A stretch of 32,646 nucleotides of DNA from contig CANQQO010000017.1 in NCBI GenBank assembly GCA_947625965.1, positions 1 to 32,646 of the forward strand, given 5' to 3'. Positions within the stretch are counted from its first letter, which is position 1; every line of letters begins with the position of its first letter. Shown in pieces: positions 25,258-32,646 of the stretch. A program made the translations under genes and the position numbers. The notes under the pieces were generated by a model that saw only the letters and a list, made by a program, of their open reading frames with translations, did not search any database and was not told the DNA's origin. Origin of the DNA: an uncultured Oscillospiraceae bacterium (GTDB lineage Bacteria; Bacillota; Clostridia; Oscillospirales; Oscillospiraceae).

Positions 25258-25368
25258 TTACTTCCCGGTAATGACCGCCAGAAGCTCGGCAAGGCGCTTG
25301 AAGAAGCCCTGCTTTTCTTCCTTGGGCAGCGTGTTCTTGTAACGGAACATGTACGTCAAAGCGGACAT
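25258..25368 (-). CDS. Small protein, 36 residues, unknown
   Basis: The ORF has a textbook ribosome site, AGGAGG eight bases before ATG, and is followed 25 bases later by an intrinsic terminator. The product starts MSALTYMFRYKNTLPKEEKQ and ends ELLAVITGK; it is basic in the middle and has a short amphipathic helix (about residues 20-33). No signal peptide or full transmembrane segment is seen. A TATAAT box is present about 55 bases upstream (25423-25428), but its -35 is poor. It sits between valS and spoIIAA on the same strand. I do not recognise a family. Chance is possible at this length, but the start site and terminator argue for a real gene. Confidence 0.6.
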   Translation of the reverse strand: MSALTYMFRYKNTLPKEEKQGFFKRLAELLAVITGK

Positions 25369-25545
25369 TATAATCGCCTCCTATTTGGGATCGCCGGGGG
25401 GCCTTTCCCTCCGACGCCGCACATTATACGCCACTCCCGCAGGGAATGTGTGAACAAAGTGTAAACGATTCGTTAATCTTGCTAATTTTCAGTATTACAT
25501 TTTGTGCAATATTGCCAATCTCTGAAAGACCCGTCCCAGTTCCGG

Positions 25546-25579
25546 CAAAAAATGTCCCCGGAAAGGGAGCTTCCCGGGG
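25546..25579 (-). terminator. valS terminator
   Basis: On the minus strand the arms CCCCGGGAA and TTTCCGGGG (one G-U wobble) enclose a 6-base loop and are followed by ACATTTTTT. It begins eight bases after the valS stop codon. Confidence 0.85.
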
Positions 25580-25586
25580 CCAGAAT

Positions 25587-28223
25587 TTAGTTTTTCAGCG
25601 CCTCCAGGGCGGCCTTGCTCTGCTCCAACTGGGCAATCAGGGCCTTGGCACGGTCCGCCTTTTCCCGCTCCGCGGCGACCACCGCCTCCGGGGCACGGGA
25701 GACGAATTTCTCATTGGAGAGCTTACCTTCCAGGGAGGCTAGATTCTTCCTCGCCTTCTCAAGCTCCTTTGCGATCCGCTCCAGCTCCTTGACCACATCC
25801 ACCAGGTCCCCAAGGGGGATGTAGAGCTTGGCGTCCGCCGTGGCGCAGCAGACCATGCCGTCCAGGTCCTCCGGTTCGGCGTCGATCAGGGTCACCCTGT
25901 CGGCGTAGGCCAACCGCTGGATGAAGCCCTCGCCCTCGGCAAAGACCTCGGGATGGGCGGCCAGGACGTAGAGCGTCGCTTTTTTGGACGGCGGCACGTT
26001 CATCTCCGTCCGGCGGTTGCGGATGGCGCGGATGGCGTTCATCACCGACTCCATATGCCCCTCCTCCGTGGGGAAAGCCAAGGCCGGATCGTAGACCGGC
26101 CAGGAGGCGGTGATCAGGGCCGGGCCCTCGTGGGGCAGGCTCTGCCAGATCTCCTCCGTGATGAAGGGCATGAAGGGATGGAGCAGCCGCAGCGTCTGGT
26201 CCAGAACGTACACCAAGACCTGGAGGGCCGTCTTCTTCTGAGCCGGGTCGTCGCTGTAAAGGCGGGCCTTGGTCAGCTCGATATACCAGTCGCAGTAGGT
26301 ATCCCAGAGGAAGTCGTAGACCTTCTGCACCGCCACGCCCAGCTCATATTTTTCCAGATTTTCCGTGACCTCGGAAATAAGGGTGTTCAGCTTGGACAGC
26401 ACCCACTTGTCCGCGATGGTCAGGTCCTCCGGGAGCCGGTTTTCCGCGTCCTCGTCCAGGTTCATCAGCACATAGCGGCTGGCATTCCACAGCTTGTTGG
26501 CGAAGTTCCGCATGGCCTCGGTCCGCTCCACATAGAAGCGCATATCGTTTCCGGGAGAGTTGCCCATGATCATGTTCAGCCGCAGGGCGTCGCAGCCATA
26601 GCGGTCGATCATCTCCAGGGGGTCGATGCCGTTGCCCAGGCTCTTGGACATCTTCCGGCCCTTGTCGTCCCGGACCAGGCCGTGGATCAGGACGGTGTGG
26701 AAGGGCGTCCGGCCCGTGTGGGCGCAGCCGGAGAAGATCATCCGGGACACCCAGAAGAAAATGATGTCGTAGCCCGTCACCAGCACGTCGGTGGGGTAGT
26801 ATTTTTCCAGATCCCGGGTCTTCTCCGGCCAGCCCAGGACCTCGAAGGGCCACAGGGCCGAGGAGAACCAGGTGTCCAGCACGTCCGGGTCCCGCTGGAT
26901 GTGCCGGCTCCCGCATTTCTCGCAGACCTGGGCGTCGGTGCGGGAAACGGTGATGTGGCCGCAGTCCTCGCAGGTCCAGGCAGGGATCTGATGGCCCCAC
27001 CAGAGCTGCCGGGAGATGCACCAGTCCCGGACGTTCTCCATCCAGTTGAGATAGGTCTTGCTGAACCGGTCGGGGACGAATCTGGTCTGCCCCTCTTTGA
27101 CCACGCGGATGGCCTCCTGGGCCAGGGGCTTCATCTTCACGAACCACTGGTCGGAGACGATGGGCTCCACGTCGCTGTGGCAGCGGTAGCAGGTGCCCAC
27201 ATTGTGGGAGTACTCCTCCACCTTCACCAGATAGCCCTGGGCCTCCAGATCGGCCACGATCTTTTCCCGGGCCTCATAGCGGTCCAGCCCCTCGTAGGGG
27301 CCGCCCTCGGCGTTGATGCGGCCGTAGTCGTCCATCACCCGGATCACCTCCAGACCATGGCGCAGACCCACCTCGAAGTCGTTGGGGTCGTGGGCAGGGG
27401 TCATCTTCACGCAGCCGGTGCCGAAGTCCATCTCGGCGTAGTCGTCGGCCACCACGGGAATTTTCCTGCCCACCAGGGGCAGCAGCACGGTCTTGCCCAC
27501 GATGGAGGTATACCGGGGGTCGTTGGGGTTGACGCAGACGCCGGTGTCGCCCAGCATGGTCTCGGGCCGGGTGGTGGCCACCACCACCTCGCCGCTGCCG
27601 TCGGTCAGGGGGTAGCGGATGTGCCACAGGTGGCCGGGCTTGTCCACATACTCCACCTCCGCGTCGGACAGGGCGGTGACGCAATGGGGGCACCAGTTGA
27701 TGATCCGGTTGCCCTTGTAGATCAGCCCCTTCTCATACAGGGAGACAAAGACCTCCCGGACGGCGCGGGAGCAGCCCTCGTCCATAGTGAATCGGGCCCG
27801 CTCCCAGTCGCAGGAGGCGCCCAGCTTTTTCTGCTGCTCGACGATGCGGTTGCCGTACTTGTACTTCCAGTCCCAGACCCGTTCCAGGAACTTTTCCCGG
27901 CCCAGGTCGTAGCGGGTCAGGCCCTCCTTGCGGAGCTCCTCCTCCACCTTGATCTGGGTGGCGATGCCGGCGTGGTCCACGCCGGGGACCCAGAGGGCGC
28001 TGTAGCCCTGCATCCGCTTGAAGCGGATGAGGATATCCTGCAAGGTTGCGTCCATGGCATGGCCCATATGGAGCTGGCCCGTCACGTTGGGGGGCGGCAT
28101 GACGATGGTAAAGGGCTTGGCCCCCTCCTTTTCCGATGGGCGGAAATAGCCGCCCCGCTCCCACATTTGATAGATTTTTTCCTCCACCTGCCGGGGCTCA
28201 TAGACCTTATTGAGCTGTCTCAT
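25587..28223 (-). CDS. valS: Valyl-tRNA synthetase
   Basis: The 878-residue class I synthetase charges tRNA-Val. The HIGH-type motif is HMGH (52-55) in [15 protein letters not shown]; the KMSKS loop ([10 protein letters not shown]) lies at about residue 525. An editing (CP1) domain occupies about 200-400, with cysteine pairs CEDCGHI and CEKCGSR forming a zinc-ribbon insertion, an anticodon-binding domain follows, and a C-terminal coiled coil ([20 protein letters not shown]) makes the tRNA-binding arm. Length is normal for bacteria. AAAGGAG precedes the ATG at 28223. Expression should respond to uncharged tRNA-Val through the T-box leader just upstream. Confidence 0.98.
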   Translation of the reverse strand: MRQLNKVYEPRQVEEKIYQMWERGGYFRPSEKEGAKPFTIVMPPPNVTGQLHMGHAMDATLQDILIRFKRMQGYSALWVPGVDHAGIATQIKVEEELRKEGLTRYDLGREKFLERVWDWKYKYGNRIVEQQKKLGASCDWERARFTMDEGCSRAVREVFVSLYEKGLIYKGNRIINWCPHCVTALSDAEVEYVDKPGHLWHIRYPLTDGSGEVVVATTRPETMLGDTGVCVNPNDPRYTSIVGKTVLLPLVGRKIPVVADDYAEMDFGTGCVKMTPAHDPNDFEVGLRHGLEVIRVMDDYGRINAEGGPYEGLDRYEAREKIVADLEAQGYLVKVEEYSHNVGTCYRCHSDVEPIVSDQWFVKMKPLAQEAIRVVKEGQTRFVPDRFSKTYLNWMENVRDWCISRQLWWGHQIPAWTCEDCGHITVSRTDAQVCEKCGSRHIQRDPDVLDTWFSSALWPFEVLGWPEKTRDLEKYYPTDVLVTGYDIIFFWVSRMIFSGCAHTGRTPFHTVLIHGLVRDDKGRKMSKSLGNGIDPLEMIDRYGCDALRLNMIMGNSPGNDMRFYVERTEAMRNFANKLWNASRYVLMNLDEDAENRLPEDLTIADKWVLSKLNTLISEVTENLEKYELGVAVQKVYDFLWDTYCDWYIELTKARLYSDDPAQKKTALQVLVYVLDQTLRLLHPFMPFITEEIWQSLPHEGPALITASWPVYDPALAFPTEEGHMESVMNAIRAIRNRRTEMNVPPSKKATLYVLAAHPEVFAEGEGFIQRLAYADRVTLIDAEPEDLDGMVCCATADAKLYIPLGDLVDVVKELERIAKELEKARKNLASLEGKLSNEKFVSRAPEAVVAAEREKADRAKALIAQLEQSKAALEALKN

Positions 28224-28248
28224 AACCGACTCCTTTCACCAACAACAT

Positions 28249-28484
28249 AAAAAACGCCCTGAGCAAAACGCTCAGGGCGAGATCGACGATCTCACGGTAC
28301 CACCTGAATTTCCGGCGCAGGGCCGCTCACGCTCGCGATAACGGGCGAACCCGGGCCCCCTACTCCTTCCTTCGGGCGGCCGCGCTCCGGGGCGACATCC
28401 CACAGCAGGTCTTATGCGCTTGCACCCTCCGCGCACTCTCTGCAAGACCCGGAAGCGGGACCTCCCCATCTCTGCGACTCTGAT
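28249..28484 (-). promoter_or_regulatory. T-box leader of valS
   Basis: The leader runs about 235 bases from the promoter to a terminator (CGCCCTGAGC/GCTCAGGGCG, 28255-28279, then six T's). The diagnostic T-box sequence AGGTGGTACCG lies at 28294-28305 on the minus strand. Its UGGU can pair with the ACCA end of uncharged tRNA-Val, forming an antiterminator. G+C-rich stems upstream form the specifier region, but I cannot assign the specifier codon with confidence. This is transcriptional antitermination in response to valine starvation. Confidence 0.9.
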
Positions 28485-28490
28485 GCTGAA

Positions 28491-28519
28491 AAGATACCAC
28501 ATTTTTCACGGCTTGTCAA
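28491..28519 (-). promoter_or_regulatory. valS promoter
   Basis: TTGACA (28514-28519) and TATCTT (28491-28496) on the minus strand are exactly 17 bases apart, directly before the T-box leader. Confidence 0.8.
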
Positions 28520-28925
28520 CCCAAAAATTCCCCGCCATGGGGAAAAAGCGGCGCCGCAATCGCCGCGCGGCAAAGGGGATCGAAAAAGGCGCCCGCGTTT
28601 GTTAGAAGATTAACCAAATCAACCTCCTGACGGAAGGGCTCGACCGCCATGAATGGCGTAACATAGGACAGCAAAAAGGGCCGCCATCGCATCGAAGGGG
28701 CAAACCGCCTCCGGGCAACGCAAAATCAGGCGCTCCTTGAGTCGCTCTGTGCCCCGGAGCGGCCCCAAGGGGTGCCGCCGGAGGAATGCGCCGTACCGCG
28801 CCGTATTCCGGGATGGGTGGAAATACGGTTCCGGGCAGGAGGGCCAGGGAGCGGGAGTCTCCGTCCGCCTGCGGGGCGCTTTTGGCCGCAAAATAAAAAT
28901 CCCGTTGCCATTTCTGCCCCCGGCA
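28520..28925. other. Intergenic stretch with no supported gene
   Basis: About 400 bases lie between the divergent valS promoter and the recombinase. Open frames exist on both strands but carry no ribosome site and no recognisable family, and they overlap one another. I see no tRNA or clear repeat here. It might hold a recombination site for the adjacent serine recombinase, or be the remains of a decayed gene. Confidence 0.5.
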
Positions 28926-28952
28926 CGGTATGATATACCAAATATCATACCG
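28926..28952 (+). promoter_or_regulatory. Perfect inverted repeat before recombinase start
   Basis: CGGTATGATAT and ATATCATACCG are perfect 11-base inverted arms around a 5-base spacer. They end 12 bases before the recombinase start codon and directly abut its ribosome site. The form is that of a recombinase binding site or operator. Serine recombinases often bind beside their own gene and repress it. Confidence 0.75.
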
Positions 28953-28964
28953 GGAGGGATCACA

Positions 28965-29552
28965 TTGACTTACGGCTATATTCGCGTTTCCTGCACGGAC
29001 CAAAACGAGGACCGGCAGCGTATCGCTCTTTTGGAGGCGGCGGTGCCGGAAAAAAACCTATTCCTGGACAAGCAGTCCGGAAAGGATTTTCTGCGGCCCA
29101 ACTACAAGCGGATGCTCCGGCGGCTGAAAAAGGACGATCTGCTGATCATCAAGAGCATCGACCGGCTGGGCAGGAACTACGGCGAGATCCTGGAACAGTG
29201 GCGGATGCTGACCAAAGAAAAGGGCGTGGACATTGCGGTGCTGGATATGCCCCTGCTGGACACCCGCCGGGGCAAGGATCTGATGGGGACTTTTTTAAGC
29301 GACATTGTCTTGCAGGTGCTCTCCTTCGTGGCGGAAAACGAGCGGCTGAACATCCGCCAGCGCCAGGCAGAGGGGATCGCCGCCGCGAGAGCCCGTGGCG
29401 TCCAGTTCGGGCGGCCGCCCCGGCCGCTGCCCCCCAATTTTCCGACGGTGTGCCGCCGCTGGCGCGCGGGGCATATTTCCGGCTCCGCCGCCGCCAGAGA
29501 ATTGGGTATGCCGCTGTCCACCTTCCGCTACCGGGCCCAGCGGGAAATGTAA
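28965..29552 (+). CDS. Serine recombinase (resolvase/invertase family)
   Basis: The 195-residue enzyme has the resolvase catalytic domain, with active serine S9 in YGYIRVS, and catalytic arginine region SIDRLGRNYGEIL, followed by the long E-helix and GRPP linker. A short helix-turn-helix closes it (SGSAAARELGMPLSTFRYRA). The start is TTG at 28965 with GGGAGGG seven bases upstream; the in-frame sequence before it shows no family similarity. Length fits Tn3-type resolvases or Hin-type invertases. No transposase is nearby, so it may be a DNA inversion switch or a relic of a mobile element. The 11-bp inverted repeat beside its start is a likely binding site. Confidence 0.93.
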   Translation: MTYGYIRVSCTDQNEDRQRIALLEAAVPEKNLFLDKQSGKDFLRPNYKRMLRRLKKDDLLIIKSIDRLGRNYGEILEQWRMLTKEKGVDIAVLDMPLLDTRRGKDLMGTFLSDIVLQVLSFVAENERLNIRQRQAEGIAAARARGVQFGRPPRPLPPNFPTVCRRWRAGHISGSAAARELGMPLSTFRYRAQREM

Positions 29553-29580
29553 AAACCATCTGAATTCTTCATTTTCATAC

Positions 29581-29609
29581 TTGATTTTTGAATTTTCCCG
29601 TGCTAGTAT
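29581..29609 (+). promoter_or_regulatory. Promoter after recombinase gene
   Basis: TTGATT (29581-29586) and an extended -10, TGCTAGTAT (-10 box 29604-29609), are 17 bases apart in an A+T-rich patch right after the recombinase gene. It would begin transcription toward the terminator at 29722 and the zinc-ribbon gene. Confidence 0.6.
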
Positions 29610-29614
29610 ATACG

Positions 29615-29745
29615 TGTATATAATTATGGAGGTCCATGGTGGGTCCGCTGTCCTCTGAGCGAGCCCGTCAGTAACGCACACAGGTAACAAATAAGTATAC
29701 CTTTTTGTAACCAGTTCTGTTGCCATATCGGTATGGCGTTTTTTT
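29615..29745 (+). ncRNA. Candidate short RNA or attenuated leader
   Basis: Between a plausible promoter and an intrinsic terminator lie about 130 bases with no sizeable gene. The stretch opens with a small hairpin (ATGGA/TCCAT, 29626-29637). Two tiny frames, of 10 and 12 codons, begin near a GGAGG at 29630, which could be leader peptides. No known RNA family is recognised. It could be an independent small RNA or an attenuator controlling the downstream zinc-ribbon gene. Confidence 0.4.
29722..29745 (+). terminator. Intrinsic terminator before zinc-ribbon gene
   Basis: GCCATA and TATGGC pair around a TCGG loop and are followed by G and seven T's, then more T's. It lies about 100 bases before the zinc-ribbon start codon, so it must end or attenuate transcription arriving from the left. 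Confidence 0.75.
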
Positions 29746-29846
29746 ATTTTTTCCCTCTGGCCGCGCCGCTTTTTCCCCTATCTTCGCGGCGGCAGAAAGG
29801 TATACGTTTTCACGCACCGGCTTCGCCGGAAAGAGGAGGGGTTCTC

Positions 29847-30044
29847 ATGCTTTCACAGAAAAAGATCGCTTCCCTTGGATACTGCCGGAGATGTATCAAT
29901 CAGGTGTATCATGTCCATCTGGAGCGGCAGGATGTTATGGTCTATCCATCGGTTTACGAATGCCGGAAATGCGGCATGGTCCGCAACATTGTGGCGGAGG
30001 TGCCCTTTTTTCGGCGCTGGAAGTTGTTCCTTGCCCACAAATGA
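29847..30044 (+). CDS. Small zinc-ribbon protein, 65 residues
   Basis: Two CxxC knuckles, C13-RR-C16 and C39-RK-C42, about 22 residues apart, make a zinc ribbon. The rest is basic and aromatic, with FFRRWKLF near the end and no signal peptide. GAGGAGGGG lies just before the ATG, and a CCGGC/GCCGG hairpin (29817-29829) sits directly upstream of that site and might affect translation. The gene ends four bases from the oppositely oriented radical SAM gene. It may bind nucleic acid or a protein partner; the function is unknown. An attenuator-like terminator precedes it. Confidence 0.7.
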   Translation: MLSQKKIASLGYCRRCINQVYHVHLERQDVMVYPSVYECRKCGMVRNIVAEVPFFRRWKLFLAHK

Positions 30045-30048
30045 GGGC

Positions 30049-31305
30049 CTACTTCAGCACGATTTTTTTCGGGAACGCCTCTTTCCGTAGGATGCCCCAC
30101 ATTTTGTCGATATAGGCGAGGGTGTAGTAGTTCTCATAGTGATGGTAGTAGAACGCACCCTTGAGGGTCATGGCGTAGACCCCGTCCTCCTCCGTGACAA
30201 TGCCCAGCGCCTTGGCCAGGGACAGCTCAAAGCCGTACATCCGCTTCAGCGGAACGCCAAAGAAGCGCTCAAATTCCCGGCTGTCCACCTTGGTGGAGTA
30301 GGCCGTCCAGAACAGATAGTAGACCATCCGCTGGCGGCGGGTAAAGCGCAGGGTCAGGCTGGTGGGCAGCTCCCCCGCCCCGATCCGGCGGATATACTCC
30401 TCCACGTCGAAGGTGTTGATCTTGAACTGGTCCCGGAGCAGTGTGGTGGCCGAGCAGCCGAAGCCCAGGAAATTGTCCCGGGTCATCGAGGAATACTTGG
30501 CTTCCCGGACGCTGGAAAAGGTCCAGATGGAGCTTCGATAATATCCTTTTTCCAACAAATAGCGGGTGATGCGGTCCAGCAGCGCCCGCTTTTCCTGTTT
30601 GCCCAGGGCTTTGACCTTGCTGGAGGTGAAGGTAAAGTCGATGAAGGGATAGATGGCCACGTGATTGGCCCCATTGGCAAAGGCCATATCCACATCCGCC
30701 CGGAGGTCCTCAAAGGTCTGGCCCGGCAGGGCGAAGATGAAGTCCATGGACACCGTCTCGAAGGGCACCTCCCGCAGGGCCGCCGCCAGGGGACCCACGT
30801 CCACGGGGCTCCGGCCCAGGATCTTTTGATACTTGTCCTGGAAAGACTGGATGCCGATGCTGAGCTTGGTCACGCCGGCGGCTTTCAGGGTCCGCAGCAC
30901 CGGGACCGTGACATTTTCCGGGTGGAGCTCCACCCCGATGCCCTCGGTGATGGCGAAGTGGTCGCTCAGAGCGTCGATGATCTCCCCGATCCGGTCCGCC
31001 GCCAGGGCGGGGGTACCGCCGCCGAAGTAGAGGCTGGTGACGGTCTTCTTTCCCGGCTGCTGAACGCCCACCATGTGGATCTCCTCCAGGAGCGCGTCGA
31101 TGTAGCGGTCGCAGAGGGAGGCGTCGAAGGGCACCTTGCAGTAGGGGCAGAAGGCACAGATCCGGCGGCAGAAGGGAATGTGGACATAGAGGCCCAGATT
31201 CTCACAGGACCCAAAGGGCAGCTCCCGGTCGTATTCGTTTCGGAACAGAAAGGGCTTCGGGGAGCGGGTCAGCCACATTCTGGTAAGGCTTGTCAGGATA
31301 CTCAT
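30049..31305 (-). CDS. HemN/HemW-like radical SAM protein
   Basis: The 418-residue enzyme belongs to the coproporphyrinogen III oxidase-like branch of radical SAM enzymes. LYVHIPFCRRICAFC gives the [4Fe-4S] ligands C46, C50 and C53, with a further C56; GGGTPA and a HemN-type C-terminal region follow. Relatives include heme chaperones and methyltransferases, so heme synthesis should not be assumed, and no other heme gene is nearby. It starts four bases after the preceding radical SAM gene. No Shine-Dalgarno sequence is visible before its ATG, so translation probably depends on coupling to that gene. The substrate is unknown. Confidence 0.88.
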   Translation of the reverse strand: MSILTSLTRMWLTRSPKPFLFRNEYDRELPFGSCENLGLYVHIPFCRRICAFCPYCKVPFDASLCDRYIDALLEEIHMVGVQQPGKKTVTSLYFGGGTPALAADRIGEIIDALSDHFAITEGIGVELHPENVTVPVLRTLKAAGVTKLSIGIQSFQDKYQKILGRSPVDVGPLAAALREVPFETVSMDFIFALPGQTFEDLRADVDMAFANGANHVAIYPFIDFTFTSSKVKALGKQEKRALLDRITRYLLEKGYYRSSIWTFSSVREAKYSSMTRDNFLGFGCSATTLLRDQFKINTFDVEEYIRRIGAGELPTSLTLRFTRRQRMVYYLFWTAYSTKVDSREFERFFGVPLKRMYGFELSLAKALGIVTEEDGVYAMTLKGAFYYHHYENYYTLAYIDKMWGILRKEAFPKKIVLK

Positions 31306-31309
31306 AGGC

Positions 31310-32212
31310 TTATATGTATTTGAGGTAGGTGTGGAGCATTTCCCAAATCACTTTGACATTTCCCCGGAACAGGAGGGTGTACTCCGCCACGAAGAAATAG
31401 CCGCACTTCTCGCAGAGCCCCGGCACCTCAATGCACCGGCCGCAGGTGGAGAGCTTGCCGTCCTCAATGACGACGCACTGGCGGCAGGGAGTGGGAAAGC
31501 TGTTGTCGATGAGATAGGGAAAGGCGCTTTTCAGGTTGAAAATGGGGCAGCCCTCGGCCATCATGTCCTCGATGGTCTTGCAGACGGCGGCCTTCTCCTC
31601 CCGGCTCAGGGCCAGGTCCTTGGTATCCGGGTAGGGCGTGTGGAAATTGAAGGACACAGCCCGGACGTGCTCGGTGTCCCGGGCGGTCCGGCAAACGTGG
31701 GCCACGGCGTCCTTGTTGATCTGGTTGACCGCCATGTAGAAGCAGATGTTGTCGGCTGTGGCGTTTCGGATGTTCTCCATGATCTTGTCGTAGGTATCCC
31801 CACGAATTTGGTTATGGCGTTCCCGGTCCCCGTCCAGGCTCAGGAGGATCAGATCCGCCTCGGGCAGGTCGATGGGGAAGGTGCCGTTGGTGACCACGTT
31901 GACGATGAGAAATCCCATTTCCTTGGCCTCCCGGACCAGATCCCGGAGGGTCTTCTCCCCGTCCCGCCAGAGGAAGGTCTCCCCGCCGCAGAAGAACAGG
32001 ATCCGCACCCCCATGCGGTAGAGCGTCTCCATTTCTCCGCGAATTTTCTCATAAGGATGGACGATGGCGGTTATATTATTGACGGAACAGTGCTTGCATT
32101 TGAGGTTGCATTTGTCTGTGACGATCACGGTGCCCAGGATGGGCTTTTCCTCATGGAAGAGGATGGTTCGGATCCCAAACCCGGCAAATTGCAAAAATGA
32201 TGATAACTTCAA
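31310..32212 (-). CDS. Radical SAM protein with C-terminal cysteine cluster
   Basis: The 300-residue enzyme has the motif CNLKCKHC (C35, C39, C42) for the radical SAM cluster and CGGETFL (75-81) for SAM binding. Six cysteines near the end (243, 246, 257, 260, 267, 270) could hold one or two auxiliary iron-sulfur clusters, as in SPASM-type maturases. The start is TTG at 32212 with GGAGAG about ten bases upstream. It is the first gene of a two-gene unit with the HemN/HemW-like enzyme. Candidates for its role are peptide or cofactor modification, but no precursor peptide is evident next to it. Confidence 0.87.
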   Translation of the reverse strand: MKLSSFLQFAGFGIRTILFHEEKPILGTVIVTDKCNLKCKHCSVNNITAIVHPYEKIRGEMETLYRMGVRILFFCGGETFLWRDGEKTLRDLVREAKEMGFLIVNVVTNGTFPIDLPEADLILLSLDGDRERHNQIRGDTYDKIMENIRNATADNICFYMAVNQINKDAVAHVCRTARDTEHVRAVSFNFHTPYPDTKDLALSREEKAAVCKTIEDMMAEGCPIFNLKSAFPYLIDNSFPTPCRQCVVIEDGKLSTCGRCIEVPGLCEKCGYFFVAEYTLLFRGNVKVIWEMLHTYLKYI

Positions 32213-32246
32213 ATGGAATCAACTCTCCTTTCTTAATATATAGCAT

Positions 32247-32274
32247 AGTATACCATTATTTTTTGAAAAAGCAA
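32247..32274 (-). promoter_or_regulatory. Possible promoter of radical SAM pair
   Basis: TTGCTT (32269-32274) and TATACT (32247-32252) on the minus strand are 16 bases apart in an A+T-rich upstream region. The -35 box is imperfect, so this is a moderate candidate. Confidence 0.5.
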
Positions 32275-32323
32275 TAACAAAATGTAATCTTTTCAAAAAA
32301 TATCAGGCAAACATCATTTTTTC

Positions 32324-32352
32324 TTGACAAACCTGGGTCCATGTGCTAGAAT
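32324..32352 (+). promoter_or_regulatory. tRNA-Ser promoter
   Basis: Perfect TTGACA (32324-32329) and TAGAAT (32347-32352) are 17 bases apart, and end about 30 bases before the tRNA. It is divergent from the radical SAM promoter. Confidence 0.85.
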
Positions 32353-32384
32353 ATGCGGGCAAGGAAAAAATAAACATTCGGCAT

Positions 32385-32476
32385 GGAGTGATACCCAAGA
32401 GGCCGAAGGGGCTCCCCTGCTAAGGGAGTAGGCGTCTAAAAAACGCGCGAGAGTTCAAATCTCTCTCACTCCGCCA
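32385..32476 (+). tRNA. tRNA-Ser(GCU)
   Basis: The gene begins GGAGTGA and ends TCACTCC, discriminator G and encoded CCA. The anticodon stem CTCCC/GGGAG carries loop CTGCTAA, so the anticodon is GCT, reading AGC and AGU serine codons. A long variable arm (about 20 bases) and a T-arm with GTTCAAATC fit a class II serine tRNA. Length is 92 bases with CCA. Confidence 0.97.
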
Positions 32477-32514
32477 AGTCGTCGCAAGCCGCATATCGCT
32501 TGCGGCGACTTTTT
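32477..32514 (+). terminator. Terminator after tRNA-Ser
   Basis: Arms AGTCGTCGCAAGC and GCTTGCGGCGACT (one G-U wobble) enclose an 8-base loop and are followed by TTTTT. It directly abuts the CCA end of tRNA-Ser. The remaining 130 bases to the window end hold no supported gene. Confidence 0.9.
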
Positions 32515-32646
32515 ATGCCTTTGGAAAAAACGACTCGCGCTCATTTCGCCGCCCCTCCTTTCCAAAAAACGGTTCTATAATAAAAGTTGGGGTCAGATGA
32601 AGCACACCTGGCCCCGAATGTAAATTTAGGGTTGAGCATGGAGGAA

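Noticed and set aside
28602..29003. Open frames on both strands left of the recombinase
   Set aside because: They overlap one another, have no ribosome site and no family features, and run into the recombinase promoter palindrome.
29295..29726. Minus-strand frame opposite the recombinase and its downstream region
   Set aside because: No ribosome site precedes it, and most of it mirrors the recombinase gene. A short antisense RNA is still possible but unsupported.
30049..31305. Calling the gene hemN or hemW
   Set aside because: Only the family-level motifs are visible, and neighbours give no link to heme synthesis, so a specific symbol is not justified.
32589..32617. Hairpin GGGGTCAG/CTGGCCCC near the right edge
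   Set aside because: It is a short stem with no T run, and the window ends before any gene it might serve.

Overview
The window looks like a chromosomal segment of a spore-forming, high-G+C member of the Clostridia, most like gut Oscillospiraceae. The reasons are a complete spoIIA operon (spoIIAA-spoIIAB-sigF), a yunB sporulation gene, a valyl-tRNA synthetase under a T-box leader, and strongly G+C-biased third codon positions in the housekeeping genes. The genus cannot be fixed from the sequence alone.

Left third (1-10800) is accessory. From the left: possible recombination-type direct repeats at the extreme edge; a LacI regulator followed by a MATE exporter; a visibly A+T-rich patch with a Nudix hydrolase and a TfoX-N protein; a GNAT acetyltransferase; a TetR-ABC ATPase-ABC permease operon; a TetR-CPBP protease-polysaccharide deacetylase operon; and, reading the other way, a flavin reductase-TetR operon. 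Three TetR regulators each sit behind a near-consensus sigma-A promoter with a palindrome placed to repress it, so most of this zone appears to be self-regulated response modules. The stretch from 8400 to 10700 also shows gene decay: a P-loop ATPase scrap, an aldo/keto reductase scrap, and a carboxymuconolactone decarboxylase-cupin gene broken by one extra base.

The middle (10790-25370) is housekeeping, all on the minus strand: a PPP-type phosphatase, tRNA-Gly, a lipoprotein with a degenerate transglutaminase-like domain, a YitT membrane protein, a second type IIA topoisomerase pair (parE-parC-like), ligA, yunB, pcrA, the spoIIA operon and a 36-codon ORF. pcrA-yunB-ligA form one apparent operon, with the sporulation gene inserted between two DNA repair genes. 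Between ligA and the topoisomerase genes lies an array of at least seven hairpins bounded by two identical 30-base palindromic units. This is the most unusual non-coding structure in the window.

The right part (25540-32646) holds valS with its T-box, a serine recombinase with an 11-bp inverted repeat next to its start, a candidate short RNA or attenuated leader ahead of a small zinc-ribbon protein, a pair of adjacent radical SAM genes of unknown pathway, and tRNA-Ser(GCU) with its own promoter and terminator. The last 130 bases hold no feature that can be supported.
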